The position numbers were made by a program, and so were the translations under genes. Shown one piece after another: positions 16,736 through 26,858 of a stretch of DNA of 64,000 nucleotides. The notes under the pieces are model-generated. The model was not told the origin of the DNA, made no database searches, and worked only from the letters and a program-made list of their open reading frames with translations. Position 1 is the stretch's first letter. Every line of letters starts with the position of its first letter. Origin of the DNA: Streptomyces rimosus (lineage in GTDB: Bacteria > Actinomycetota > Actinomycetes > Streptomycetales > Streptomycetaceae); assembly GCF_008704655.1 (NCBI RefSeq), contig NZ_CP023688.1, forward strand, positions 2,976,001 to 3,040,000, in the 5' to 3' direction.

Positions 16736-18394
16736 GTGACAGACACAGCGAGTCAGGGACGGGCGGCGGGCGACGACCGCCCGGTGCTCACCAACCGGCA
16801 GGGCCACCCGGTCCACGACAACCAGAACCAGCGGACGGTCGGCGCGCGCGGCCCGGCCACCCTGGAGAACTACCAGTTCCTCGAAAAGATCAGCCACTTC
16901 GACCGGGAGCGCATCCCCGAGCGGGTGGTGCACGCGCGCGGCGTGACCGCGTACGGCTTCTTCGAGAGCTACGGGAAGTGGGGCGACGAGCCGGTCGGCC
17001 GCCACACCCGGGCGAAGCTGTTCCAGGAGGCCGGCAAGCGCACCGAGGTGGCCGTGCGGTTCTCCACCGTGATCGGCGGCCGGGACTCCTCCGAGGCGGC
17101 CCGCGACCCGCGCGGCTTCGCCGTGAAGTTCTACACCGAGGACGGCAACTGGGACCTGGTCGGCAACAACCTGGGCGTCTTCTTCATCCGGGACGCGATC
17201 AAGTTCCCGGACGTCATCCACTCCCTCAAGCCCGACCCGGTGACCCACGAGCAGAAGCCGGCCCGGATCTTCGACTTCATGTCGCAGACGCCCGAGTCGA
17301 TGCACATGCTGGTCAACCTGTTCAGCCCGCGCGGCATCCCCGCCGACTACCGGCACCAGCAGGGCTTCGGCGTCAACACCTACAAATGGGTGAACGACGA
17401 GGGCCGGACCGTCCTGGTCAAGTACCACTGGATGCCCAAGCTCGGCGTGCGCAGCATGACCGAGGCGGACGCGGCGGCGGTACAGGCCCAGGAGCTGGGC
17501 CATGCGACCAAGGACCTGTACGAGGCGGTCGGCCGCGGCGAGTACCCCGAGTGGGAGCTGCTCGTCCAGATGATGGACGACCACGACCACCCGGAGCTGG
17601 ACTTCGACCCGCTGGACGACACCAAGACCTGGCCGGAGCAGGACTTCCCGCCGAAGCCGGTCGGCCGGATGGTGCTCGACCGGATGCCGGACAACTACTT
17701 CGCCGAGAACGAGCAGATCTCCTTCGGCACCGGCGTCCTCGTCGACGGGCTGGACTTCTCCGACGACAAGATGCTCGTCGGCCGGACCTTCTCCTACAGC
17801 GACACCCAGCGCTACCGGGTCGGCCCGAACTACCTCCAGCTGCCGGTCAACCGGGCCAAGAACGCCACCGTCCACACCAACCAGCGCGACGGGCTGATGG
17901 CGTACGAGCAGGACCCGCACGGGGGCGACCCGGAGGTCAACTACGAGCCGTCGCTCACCGGCGGGCTGCACGAGGCGCGGGAGCCGTCCCACGACGAGCA
18001 GGGCCCGGAGATCCGCGGCCGCCTCACCCGCAAGCGCATCCCGCGCACCAACGACTACCTCCAGGCGGGCCAGCGCTTCCGGCTGCTGGCGGACTGGGAG
18101 CGCGACGACCTGGTCAAGAACCTCACCGACCTGATCTCCCAGGCCGACCGGCGGGTCCAGGAGCGGATGGTGTGGCACTTCCTGCTGGTCGAGAACGAAC
18201 TCGGTCTGCGGGTCGGCGAGGGGCTGGGCATCGGGCCCGGCGACGTGTCCCATCTGGAGCCGCTGAGGGACCAGACCCTGACCGACGAGGACCGCAAGCG
18301 GCTGGCGAACCTCGGCGACAACCCGCCGCGGGATGTCTCCGGGCTCACCATGACCCACTGCGTCCCGAACGAGCGGCACGCCGTCGCGGGCTGA
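16736..18394 (+). CDS. Monofunctional haem catalase
   Basis: 552 aa, GTG start with AAGGAAAG upstream. Dismutates H2O2 in the cytoplasm. Catalytic His66 ([10 protein letters not shown]) and Asn144 ([11 protein letters not shown]) are present, and the proximal haem Tyr lies in [10 protein letters not shown]. The length is slightly above the roughly 480-505 aa of small-subunit catalases because of a C-terminal extension (about residues 490-552) that lacks the flavodoxin-like domain of large catalases. It stands alone with 150 nt of upstream non-coding sequence. No regulator of the CatR/Fur type is adjacent. Confidence 0.95.
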   Translation: MTDTASQGRAAGDDRPVLTNRQGHPVHDNQNQRTVGARGPATLENYQFLEKISHFDRERIPERVVHARGVTAYGFFESYGKWGDEPVGRHTRAKLFQEAGKRTEVAVRFSTVIGGRDSSEAARDPRGFAVKFYTEDGNWDLVGNNLGVFFIRDAIKFPDVIHSLKPDPVTHEQKPARIFDFMSQTPESMHMLVNLFSPRGIPADYRHQQGFGVNTYKWVNDEGRTVLVKYHWMPKLGVRSMTEADAAAVQAQELGHATKDLYEAVGRGEYPEWELLVQMMDDHDHPELDFDPLDDTKTWPEQDFPPKPVGRMVLDRMPDNYFAENEQISFGTGVLVDGLDFSDDKMLVGRTFSYSDTQRYRVGPNYLQLPVNRAKNATVHTNQRDGLMAYEQDPHGGDPEVNYEPSLTGGLHEAREPSHDEQGPEIRGRLTRKRIPRTNDYLQAGQRFRLLADWERDDLVKNLTDLISQADRRVQERMVWHFLLVENELGLRVGEGLGIGPGDVSHLEPLRDQTLTDEDRKRLANLGDNPPRDVSGLTMTHCVPNERHAVAG

Positions 18395-18412
18395 GAGGAG
18401 GTCCGGCCGGGC

Positions 18413-18718
18413 ATGGCAGCGCCGAAACGGTACGCGGTCGCGGCGTCGGGGACGTGGGTGGACGACGAGGACGGGCGCCGGCTCCCCGCGGGCGAGGTGC
18501 ACGCCTGGGAGCAGGGGCTGAACCAGACGGTCTGCGGCCTCTCGCTCAGCCGCTCGCAGCTGGGGCGGTTCCCGCACATCGGGTGGCCGGACATCCTGCC
18601 CGAGTCGGGCGGGGCCGCGGACCGGGTCCGGCGGGTGTGCCCGCGCTGCGCGTCGGTGGCCGGACGCCGGGGCACCGACGCCCGGCCGCGCTGGCACCGT
18701 ACGAACCCCCGGCCGTGA
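18413..18718 (+). CDS. Small conserved hypothetical with CPRC motif
   Basis: 101 aa, ATG at 18413, 18 nt after the catalase stop and with GAGGAGGT upstream, so probably co-transcribed with it. No enzyme family recognised. The protein contains a Cys in QTVCGLSL, then a CPRC pair near residue 76 and scattered His, suggesting a small metal-binding fold. The C-terminus is basic. Function unknown. Confidence 0.7.
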   Translation: MAAPKRYAVAASGTWVDDEDGRRLPAGEVHAWEQGLNQTVCGLSLSRSQLGRFPHIGWPDILPESGGAADRVRRVCPRCASVAGRRGTDARPRWHRTNPRP

Positions 18719-18724
18719 CGCAGC

Positions 18725-18761
18725 GGCGCCGCCGTGCCCGACGTACGGGTACGGCGGCGCC
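18725..18761. terminator. Bidirectional hairpin between convergent genes
   Basis: 16-bp stem with one G-U pair, arms 18725-18740 and 18746-18761, 5-nt loop ACGTA. It lies between the catalase-linked small gene (+) and the DUF4235 gene (-). Confidence 0.7.
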
Positions 18762-18787
18762 GGAGGGGCGACGGCCTCGAAGACGGG

Positions 18788-19048
18788 CTATCCCGGCCAG
18801 GTCCCCGTCGCCTTGCGCACCGCCACCGCTCCGCTGCGGTCCACGGCCGCCTTCACCACCGCGAGCGTGGCGCCCTGGAGCGCGGCGGCCGGCAGCACCT
18901 CCCGCCAGCGACGTTCCTCGTCGGTGGCCTTCGGTGCGTCCTCCTCGCGGCCGACCAGCTTCCACAGGCGCTTGAACAGGAAGCCGGCCAGCACCCCGCC
19001 GAGGGCACCGAACACCATGCCCAGGGGCTTGTAGAGCAGTTTGATCAT
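18788..19048 (-). CDS. DUF4235 small membrane protein
   Basis: 86 aa. An N-terminal hydrophobic stretch (KPLGMVFGALGGVLAGFLFKRLW) is followed by a charged helix and a second amphipathic region ending in AVVKAAVDRSGAVAVRKATG, as in DUF4235. Overlaps the DUF3618 gene by ATGA. Members usually occur with DUF3618 and phage-holin-family genes as a set associated with envelope or stress biology; no biochemical role is established. Confidence 0.88.
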   Translation of the reverse strand: MIKLLYKPLGMVFGALGGVLAGFLFKRLWKLVGREEDAPKATDEERRWREVLPAAALQGATLAVVKAAVDRSGAVAVRKATGTWPG

Positions 19049-19446
19049 CAGTGGTGTCCTTTGCTCCGGCAGGCCCGGCGGGCCTTGGCGCCCGCGGTGG
19101 CGAGCGGGCGGGCGGTCTTCTTCGCACGCGGCCCGGTACGCAGTCTCGTACGCCGCAGGTGCGGGCGCACCCGGGCGCGGCCACGGCGCCGCAGCACCAG
19201 GGCGCCGGCCAGCAGCGCACCGCCCGCGGCGGCGGCCGTCCGGACGGCCGTGGAGCCCGTCAGCCGGTGCGTGGCCGCCGCGGCGCTGTCCTTGATCCGG
19301 GCCGCCTTCTCCTGTGCGCGGCTCTTCACATCGGCCTTGTCGGCCAGCTCGGCCACCGTGTCGCCGAGTTCCTGCCGGGTCCGCTCGATACGGGCACGCA
19401 GTTCGGCCGGGCTCGCGCCGTCGCCGCTGCGGGGGTCACTGGTCAT
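19048..19446 (-). CDS. DUF3618 protein
   Basis: 132 aa from ATG at 19446. The DUF3618 signature is at the N-terminus (AELRARIERTRQELGDTVAELADKADVKSRAQ), followed by an Ala-rich amphipathic region, a short hydrophobic segment (AAGGALLAGALVL) and a strongly basic tail. It starts inside the end of the phage-holin-family gene and ends in the start of DUF4235, so all three genes are translationally coupled. Likely membrane-associated. Confidence 0.88.
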   Translation of the reverse strand: MTSDPRSGDGASPAELRARIERTRQELGDTVAELADKADVKSRAQEKAARIKDSAAAATHRLTGSTAVRTAAAAGGALLAGALVLRRRGRARVRPHLRRTRLRTGPRAKKTARPLATAGAKARRACRSKGHH

Positions 19447-19862
19447 CGCCGGGCCCTCTCCTTGATCGTCTCGATGTCCTGGCGGACGCTGTGCACCGCC
19501 TCCTCGGGCACCGGCGGGGTGGCCCGCCGGATCCGCTGCCGCCCCAGCAGACCGAGGACCGCCGCCAGCACCAGCAGCGCGCCCACGACCACGAGGCCGG
19601 CGGCCCACAGCGGCAGCACCAGCCCGAGCGCGATGATCGCGGTGGCCACCAGCGCCTGGGCGGCCAGGAACGCCACCGTCCCGGCCCCGCCGAGCAGCCC
19701 GCCGCCCACACCGAAGCGCTTTCCCTTGCGCGCCAGTTCCGACTGCGCCAGGCGCATCTCGTCGCGTACCAGGCTGGACAGCTGCTCCGACGCCTGGGTG
19801 ACCAGTTCGTTGACCGGCCTGCCGTCCGGCCGGGCCGTCCGGTGATCCACGAAGTCGCTCAT
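19443..19862 (-). CDS. Phage-holin superfamily (DUF1469-type) membrane protein
   Basis: 139 aa. ATG at 19862 (MSDF) is preferred over GTG at 19871 because the GGAGG box would be almost adjacent to the latter. An amphipathic helix (LVTQASEQLSSLVRDEMRLAQSEL) precedes two membrane helices (about residues 55-110). This is the first gene of a coupled three-gene operon with DUF3618 and DUF4235. Despite the family name there is no phage gene nearby; these proteins are housekeeping envelope components in actinobacteria. Confidence 0.88.
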   Translation of the reverse strand: MSDFVDHRTARPDGRPVNELVTQASEQLSSLVRDEMRLAQSELARKGKRFGVGGGLLGGAGTVAFLAAQALVATAIIALGLVLPLWAAGLVVVGALLVLAAVLGLLGRQRIRRATPPVPEEAVHSVRQDIETIKERARR

Positions 19863-19986
19863 CCCGGTCACGCCTCCTTCCTTGTGCGCGCCGGGTACCT
19901 CCTCACGGGCCGGCTAACCGGAACGTTGGCCCGTACGGGTGCCGGAACCCCGCGTACGGCCGGGCCCCGGGCGCGCGCCAACGCGA

Positions 19987-20021
19987 ACGGCGCGCGTCCC
20001 CGGGCAGGGAACGCGCGCCGT
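19987..20021 (-). terminator. Hairpin downstream of pfkA
   Basis: Arms around 19987-20000 and 20008-20021 pair ACGGCGCGCGT with ACGCGCGCCGT plus inner G-C pairs. It lies 23 nt past the pfkA stop on the minus strand and separates it from the holin-family operon. Confidence 0.65.
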
Positions 20022-20043
20022 AGAAGGTTTCGCGGCAGCCGGA

Positions 20044-21069
20044 TCAGAAGACCGACTCGGCCTCCTGCATGCGGTTCACCGGCACCCGCTTCAGCTCGGT
20101 GACCGCGTCGGCCAGCGGGCTCATCACGATGTCCGTGCCGCGCAGGGCGGTCATCTGGCCGAAGTCGCCGCGGTGCGCGGCCTCGACGGCGTGCCAGCCG
20201 AAGCGGGTGGCGAGCACACGGTCGTACGCGGTGGGCGTGCCGCCGCGCTGGACGTGGCCGAGGATGACCGGGCGGGCCTCCTTGCCGAGGCGGTGCTCCA
20301 GCTCGCGGGCGAGGGCGGTGCCGATGCCCTGGAAGCGCTCGTGGCCGTACTGGTCGATCTCACCGTGGCCGTAGTCCATCGTGCCCTCGGCGGGGTGGGC
20401 GCCCTCGGCGACGCAGACGACGGCGAACTTCTTGCCCCGGTCGAAGCGCTCCTCGACCATCTTCACCAGGTCGTTCACGTCGAAGGGGCGCTCCGGCAGG
20501 CAGATGCCGTGGGCGCCGCCGGCCATGCCGGACTCCAGCGCGATCCAGCCCGCGTGCCGGCCCATGACCTCGACGACCATGACCCGCTGGTGCGACTCGG
20601 CGGTCGTCTTCAGGCGGTCGATGGCCTCGGTCGCGACGCCGACCGCGGTGTCGAAGCCGAAGGTGCGGTCGGTGGCGGAGATGTCGTTGTCGATGGTCTT
20701 GGGCACACCGACGATCGGCAGACCGGCGTCGGCGAGCATCTTGGACGCGGTGAGCGTGCCCTCGCCGCCGATGGGAATGAGCACGTCGATGCCGTACTCA
20801 CGCGCGAGGTCCTTGCCGTTCTCGCACGCCTCGCGCAGCCGGGCGCGCTCCAGGCGGGCGGAGCCGAGGATCGTTCCGCCGCGGGCGAGGATGCCGCTGA
20901 CCGCGTCCAGGTCCAGCTTGCGGAAACGGCCGTCGAGCAGGCCCTTGAAGCCGTCCTCGAAACCGATGACCTCGTCGTCGTGGCCCGTCAGCGCCCGGTG
21001 CACCACTGAACGGATCACAGCGTTGAGGCCGGGGCAGTCGCCGCCTGCGGTGAGGACTCCGATACGCAT
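20044..21069 (-). CDS. pfkA: ATP-dependent 6-phosphofructokinase
   Basis: 341 aa from ATG at 21069 (MRIGVLTAGGDCPGLN). Phosphorylates fructose 6-phosphate with ATP, the committed step of glycolysis, in the cytoplasm. Diagnostic motifs: GGDCPGLNAVIR, PIGGEGT (Gly at the position that separates ATP from PPi enzymes, where PPi enzymes carry Asp), catalytic PKTIDND, substrate-binding MGRHAGWIA and GGTPTAYDR. Length fits the actinobacterial 341-343 aa class. It is divergent from pta; a likely promoter lies at 21206-21234, giving a leader of about 130 nt. Confidence 0.96.
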   Translation of the reverse strand: MRIGVLTAGGDCPGLNAVIRSVVHRALTGHDDEVIGFEDGFKGLLDGRFRKLDLDAVSGILARGGTILGSARLERARLREACENGKDLAREYGIDVLIPIGGEGTLTASKMLADAGLPIVGVPKTIDNDISATDRTFGFDTAVGVATEAIDRLKTTAESHQRVMVVEVMGRHAGWIALESGMAGGAHGICLPERPFDVNDLVKMVEERFDRGKKFAVVCVAEGAHPAEGTMDYGHGEIDQYGHERFQGIGTALARELEHRLGKEARPVILGHVQRGGTPTAYDRVLATRFGWHAVEAAHRGDFGQMTALRGTDIVMSPLADAVTELKRVPVNRMQEAESVF

Positions 21070-21205
21070 GGTGCTGTGTCTCCTGTGTGCTCGCTGCTGG
21101 TTCGTGTGAGCCGGTCCGATTGTTTCACGGGCCGGGAGGCGGTGCCCGCACGGCACCGGGCACCGCTGCCGTCACCCGCTGACGCATGCGCAAAACTGGA
21201 AGCGC

Positions 21206-21234
21206 GGCTTAACCACAGCCGCAGGTATTGTCAA
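21206..21234 (-). promoter_or_regulatory. Candidate pfkA promoter
   Basis: On the minus strand TTGACA (21229-21234) is followed after 17 nt by TAAGCC (21206-21211). The -35 is a perfect consensus; the -10 is weak. Leader to the pfkA ATG is about 130 nt. Confidence 0.4.
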
Positions 21235-21300
21235 GGGGGGCAAGCTCACCATAACGGGTAATTTGACCTTGCGAAGCGACGGATGGATCGGAGAGCACGC

Positions 21301-23400
21301 GTGACGCGCAGCGTGTACGTGACCGGGATCGACCGCGGCGACGGCCGGCAGGTCGTCGAGCTGGGAGTCATGGAGCTCCTGACCCGCCATGTGGACCGGG
21401 TGGGGGTCTTCCGCCCGCTGGTCCACGACGGACCCGACCGCCTGTTCGAACTGCTGCGGGCGCGCTACCGCCTCTCCCAGCCCGCGGAGACCGTGTACGG
21501 CATGGGCTACGAGGAGGCCGCCCGCCTCCAGGCCGAGCAGGGCACCGACGAGCTGGTCTCCCAGCTCGTCGAGCGCTTCCACCAGGTGGCCAGGGACCAC
21601 GAGTACGTCCTCGTGCTCGGCTCCGACTACGCGGCCACCAGCCTGCCGGCCGAGCTGAACCTCAACGCCCGGCTGGCCAACGAGTTCGGCGCCGCGGTGC
21701 TGGCCGTCGTCGGGGGCCAGGGCCAGGAGGCCGAGTCGGTCGGCGCCGAGGCCCGCAACGCCTACCGCGCCTACCACTCGCTGGGCTGCGACGTCGTCGC
21801 GCTGATCGTGAACCGGGTGGCGCCCGAGCTGCACGCCGCCGTGGCCGAGCAGGTCGCCGCCCGCCTGCCGGTGCCCTGCTACGCGCTCCCGGAGGACGGC
21901 GCGCTCTCCGCGCCCACCGTCGGCCAGATCGTGCACGCGCTCGGCGCCGAGGTGCTGCTCGGCGACGACTCGGGGCTGGCCCGCGACGCCCGCGACTTCG
22001 TCTTCGGCGGCGCCATGCTGCCCACCTTCCTCAAGGCGCTGACCCCCGGCTGCCTGGTCGTGACCCCCGGCGACCGCGCCGACCTGGTCATCGGCTCGCT
22101 CGCCGCGCACAGCGCGGGCGCCCCGCCCATCGCGGGCGTGCTGCTGACCCTGGACGAGCGGCCCGGCCCGGACATCATGGCGCTGGCCAACCGGCTGGCC
22201 CCCGGCACCCCCGTGATCTCGGTGGCCGGCGGCTCCTTCCCGACCGCGGCCGAGCTGTTCGCCATCGAGGGCAAGCTGAACGCCGCCGCGCCGCGCAAGG
22301 CGGAGACCGCGCTCGGCCTGTTCGAGCGGCATGTGGACACCGCGGAGCTGACGAACCGTATCTCCGTCGCCCGCTCCGGCCGCGTCACGCCGATGATGTT
22401 CGAGCACGAGCTGATCGAGCGCTCCCGCTCGGGCCGTCGCCGGGTCGTGCTGCCCGAGGGCACCGAGGAGCGGGTGCTGCGCGCCGCCGACGTACTGCTG
22501 CGCCGCGACGTGTGCGACCTGACGCTGCTCGGCGAGGAGAAGGCGATCCGCAAGCGCGCCGCCGACCTCGCCATCGACCTGGCCGACGCACAGATCATCG
22601 ACCCGCAGGTCTCCCCGCTGCGCGAGCGCTTCGCCGAGCTGTACGGCAAGCTCCGTGCCCACAAGGGCGTCACCTACGAGCTGGCGTACGACGTGGTCGC
22701 GGACGTGTCGTACTTCGGCACCCTGATGGTGCAGGAGGGCCTGGCCGACGGCATGGTCTCCGGCGCGGTGCACTCCACCGCGGCCACCATCCGCCCCGCC
22801 TTCGAGATCATCAAGACAAAGCCGGGCGCGCAGATCGTCTCCTCGGTGTTCTTCATGTGCCTGGCCGACCGCGTGCTGGTCTACGGCGACTGCGCGGTCA
22901 ACCCGGACCCGAACGCGGAGCAGCTGGCGGACATCGCCATCCAGTCGGCGGCCACCGCCGCGCAGTTCGGCGTCGAGCCGCGGATCGCGATGCTGTCGTA
23001 CTCCACCGGCACCTCCGGCTCCGGCGCGGACGTCGACAAGGTGCGCAAGGCCACCGAGCTGGTCCGCGAGCGCCGCCCCGACCTGCTGGTGGAGGGCCCG
23101 ATCCAGTACGACGCGGCGGTGGACGCCGCGGTGGCCAAGACCAAGCTGCCGGACTCCGAGGTCGCCGGCCGGGCCACCGTCCTGGTCTTCCCCGACCTGA
23201 ACACCGGCAACAACACCTACAAGGCCGTCCAGCGCTCGGCGGGCGCGGTCGCCGTCGGCCCGGTCCTCCAGGGTCTGCGCAAGCCGGTCAACGACCTCTC
23301 GCGCGGCGCGCTGGTCCAGGACATCGTCAACACCGTGGCCATCACGGCCATCCAGGCGCAGGGCGCGGCACCGGGCGGCTCGCCCGCCGCCGACGCCTGA
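21301..23400 (+). CDS. pta: Phosphate acetyltransferase (DRTGG-containing long form)
   Basis: 699 aa from GTG at 21301, favoured by GGAGAG about 7 nt upstream; ATG at 21283 is an in-frame alternative. Interconverts acetyl-CoA and acetyl phosphate. Order: N-terminal P-loop-like domain (SVYVTGIDRGDGRQVV, degenerate for nucleotide binding), central DRTGG domain (about 215-330), C-terminal PTA_PTB catalytic domain (from about 370: VVLPEGTEERVLRAAD, YSTGTSGSGADVDKV, QYDAAVD). Forms an operon with ackA 45 nt downstream; together they make acetate and ATP from acetyl-CoA or the reverse. Confidence 0.95.
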   Translation: MTRSVYVTGIDRGDGRQVVELGVMELLTRHVDRVGVFRPLVHDGPDRLFELLRARYRLSQPAETVYGMGYEEAARLQAEQGTDELVSQLVERFHQVARDHEYVLVLGSDYAATSLPAELNLNARLANEFGAAVLAVVGGQGQEAESVGAEARNAYRAYHSLGCDVVALIVNRVAPELHAAVAEQVAARLPVPCYALPEDGALSAPTVGQIVHALGAEVLLGDDSGLARDARDFVFGGAMLPTFLKALTPGCLVVTPGDRADLVIGSLAAHSAGAPPIAGVLLTLDERPGPDIMALANRLAPGTPVISVAGGSFPTAAELFAIEGKLNAAAPRKAETALGLFERHVDTAELTNRISVARSGRVTPMMFEHELIERSRSGRRRVVLPEGTEERVLRAADVLLRRDVCDLTLLGEEKAIRKRAADLAIDLADAQIIDPQVSPLRERFAELYGKLRAHKGVTYELAYDVVADVSYFGTLMVQEGLADGMVSGAVHSTAATIRPAFEIIKTKPGAQIVSSVFFMCLADRVLVYGDCAVNPDPNAEQLADIAIQSAATAAQFGVEPRIAMLSYSTGTSGSGADVDKVRKATELVRERRPDLLVEGPIQYDAAVDAAVAKTKLPDSEVAGRATVLVFPDLNTGNNTYKAVQRSAGAVAVGPVLQGLRKPVNDLSRGALVQDIVNTVAITAIQAQGAAPGGSPAADA

Positions 23401-23445
23401 CGCTCCCGGCCGCCCATCCCCCCACCACCGACCGAAAGCTGCTTC

Positions 23446-24657
<1,212 letters not shown>

Positions 24658-24761
24658 CCCGCGGCACCACAGGGCGGGCGCCGGCGGTATCCGTGCGGCG
24701 CCCGGCCGGTACCTCGCTTCCGGGCACCCCAGCCCAAATTATTCCGCTCCGAAACAAACGA

Positions 24762-24774
24762 TAGGATCGATCCC
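24762..24774 (+). promoter_or_regulatory. TAGGAT element directly before pyk
   Basis: TAGGAT (24762-24767) lies 7 nt before the pyk ATG. It can be read as a -10 of a leaderless promoter, but the -35 (TTATTC) is poor; the contained AGGA could instead be the ribosome-binding site with 8-nt spacing. Confidence 0.35.
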
Positions 24775-26202
24775 ATGCGCCGTTCCAAAATCGTCTGCAC
24801 CCTGGGCCCCGCCGTCGACTCCTACGACCAGCTGAAGACGCTGATCGAGGCCGGCATGAACGTGGCCCGATTCAACATGAGCCACGGCACCCACGCGGAG
24901 CACGAGGAGCGCTACCACCGCGTCCGCAAGGCCGCGGAGGAGACCGGCCGCGCCATCGGCGTGCTGGCCGACCTCCAGGGCCCGAAGATCCGCCTGGAGA
25001 CCTTCGCCGACGGCCCCGTCGAGCTGGTGCGCGGCGACGAGTTCGTCATCACCACCGAGGACGTGCCCGGCGACAAGACCATCTGCGGCACGACCTACAA
25101 GGGCCTGCCGGCCGACGTCTCCAAGGGCGACCCGGTCCTGATCAACGACGGCAATGTGGCGCTCCAGGTCATCGAGGTGGACGGCCCCCGGGTGCGCTGC
25201 ATCGTCATCGAGGGCGGCGTGATCTCCGACCACAAGGGCATCAACCTGCCCGGCGCGGCGGTCAACGTCCCGGCGCTGTCCGAGAAGGACATCGACGACC
25301 TGAAGTTCGCCCTGAACATGGGCTGCGACCTGGTGGCGCTGTCCTTCGTGCGGGACGCCAAGGACGTCAACGACGTGCACCGCGTCATGGACGAGGTCGG
25401 CCGGCGCGTACCGGTGATCGCCAAGGTGGAGAAGCCGCAGGCGGTCAACAACATGGAGGAGGTCGTCGCGGCCTTCGACGGCGTCATGGTCGCCCGTGGT
25501 GACCTGGCCGTGGAGTACCCCCTCGAAAAGGTCCCGATGGTGCAGAAGCGCCTGGTGGAGATGTGCCGGCGCAACGCCAAGCCGGTGATCGTGGCGACCC
25601 AGATGATGGAGTCGATGATCACCAACTCGCGGCCGACCCGCGCCGAGGCGTCGGATGTCGCCAACGCGATCCTGGACGGCGCCGACGCGGTCATGCTCTC
25701 CGCCGAGTCCTCGGTCGGCCAGTACCCGATCGAGACCGTCAAGACGATGTCGAAGATCGTCGAGGCGGCCGAGGAGGAGCTGCTGTCCAAGGGCCTGCAG
25801 CCGCTGGTCCCGGGCAAGAAGCCCCGTACGCAGGGCGGCGCGGTGGCCCGCGCGGCTGCCGAGATGGCCGACTTCCTCAACGGCAAGGCCCTGGTCGCCT
25901 TCACCAAGTCCGGTGACACGGCCCGCCGCCTGTCGCGCTACCGCGCGGCCCAGCCGATCCTGGCCTTCACCACGGACGCCGCCACCCGCAACCAGCTCGC
26001 GCTGAGCTGGGGCGTGGAGACCTTCGTCGTGCCGCACGTGGAGCACACCGACGAGATGGTCGACCTGGTCGACGCCGAGCTGCTCAAGCTCCAGCGCTAC
26101 AACGACGGCGACACCATGATCATCACCGCCGGCTCGCCCCCCGGCGTCCCCGGCACCACCAACATGGTGCGCGTCCACCACCTGGGCGGCGACCGCGCCT
26201 GA
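24775..26202 (+). CDS. pyk: Pyruvate kinase
   Basis: 475 aa, ATG at 24775. Transfers phosphate from PEP to ADP at the end of glycolysis. Motifs: KIVCTLGPA, NVARFNMSHG, substrate region VARGDLAVEYPLEKVPMVQK and the signature ATQMMESMITNSRPTRAEASDVANAILDGADAVMLS (split here as TQMMESM, PTRAE, DVANA, DAVMLS). B domain and C-terminal allosteric domain are complete. It follows ackA on the same strand after 117 nt that include a possible promoter, so it is probably separately expressed. A 20-bp perfect hairpin follows. Confidence 0.97.
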   Translation: MRRSKIVCTLGPAVDSYDQLKTLIEAGMNVARFNMSHGTHAEHEERYHRVRKAAEETGRAIGVLADLQGPKIRLETFADGPVELVRGDEFVITTEDVPGDKTICGTTYKGLPADVSKGDPVLINDGNVALQVIEVDGPRVRCIVIEGGVISDHKGINLPGAAVNVPALSEKDIDDLKFALNMGCDLVALSFVRDAKDVNDVHRVMDEVGRRVPVIAKVEKPQAVNNMEEVVAAFDGVMVARGDLAVEYPLEKVPMVQKRLVEMCRRNAKPVIVATQMMESMITNSRPTRAEASDVANAILDGADAVMLSAESSVGQYPIETVKTMSKIVEAAEEELLSKGLQPLVPGKKPRTQGGAVARAAAEMADFLNGKALVAFTKSGDTARRLSRYRAAQPILAFTTDAATRNQLALSWGVETFVVPHVEHTDEMVDLVDAELLKLQRYNDGDTMIITAGSPPGVPGTTNMVRVHHLGGDRA

Positions 26203-26242
26203 CGCGCGGGACGCGACGTGCGGCACGGCGCGCGAACCTGAA

Positions 26243-26288
26243 TACGGCGATGGGCCGCATCCGGTTGGGGATGCGGCCCATCGCCGTA
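26243..26288. terminator. 20-bp perfect hairpin after pyk
   Basis: Arms 26243-26262 and 26269-26288 are perfectly complementary over 20 bp around a 6-nt loop GGTTGG. It sits between pyk (+) and the convergent candidate immunity gene (-), so it can terminate both. It also marks the edge of the accessory island. Confidence 0.85.
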
Positions 26289-26306
26289 CGCGGACGCCCT
26301 GTCTCC

Positions 26307-26858
26307 TCAGGGCAGCAGCGGGCAGACCTCCAGCCAGGCGTCCAGCTCGCGGGCACGGGGGAGGCCGTTGAGCAGGGGGCGCACCGGCCGGGTCGGAGCG
26401 ACGAGCATCTTGATCATCCGCAGCTCGATGATCTGCTCACGTGACAGTTCCCGCCACCGCGGCCCCAGCTCCCGGGCAGTTGCCGGGTCGTCCATCGGCA
26501 TCAGGTCCAGCACGCTGTCGAGCAGCCGAGCCGGATCGCGCAACGGGACTCCCGCCCGCGGCCCGACCTTCTGCAGCAGCACGGACGTCAGATTGTGGTC
26601 CCGGTGCTGCCATTCCAGGCCCTTCTTACCCACGGAACTCTCGGCCGCGGCCAGCAGCTGCAGCCAGGCGTCCGACACGGCGAGCCACTGCGGCCCGTCC
26701 AGTTCCGGGGCCGCCTCGATGGTCCGCGCCGCAAACATCTGGGCAGCGGCCAGCCAGTCGTTGACGTCTCCCTGCGCGGTCCGCACTCCGTCCGGGGACC
26801 AGCGCTGTACGTGGCCGTCCAGGTTGAGGGTCGCCAGATCATCGAAGTGGTAGGTCAC
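26307..26858 (-). CDS. Candidate immunity protein for the overlapping Hint toxin
   Basis: 183 aa. No family recognised. The GTG start overlaps the toxin stop by 4 nt (GTGA), so both are translated together, which is the standard order toxin then immunity. The protein is acidic to neutral, soluble, mostly helical (QWLAVSDAWLQLLAAAESS, WRELSREQIIELRMIKML), with no signal peptide or membrane helix. That fits a cytoplasmic antitoxin. Assignment rests on position only. Confidence 0.6.
   Translation of the reverse strand: MTYHFDDLATLNLDGHVQRWSPDGVRTAQGDVNDWLAAAQMFAARTIEAAPELDGPQWLAVSDAWLQLLAAAESSVGKKGLEWQHRDHNLTSVLLQKVGPRAGVPLRDPARLLDSVLDLMPMDDPATARELGPRWRELSREQIIELRMIKMLVAPTRPVRPLLNGLPRARELDAWLEVCPLLP

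Noticed and set aside
19443..19862. Prophage or tailocin suggested by a holin-family gene
   Set aside because: It sits in the common actinobacterial DUF1469-DUF3618-DUF4235 operon and no phage structural, lysis or integrase gene is nearby.
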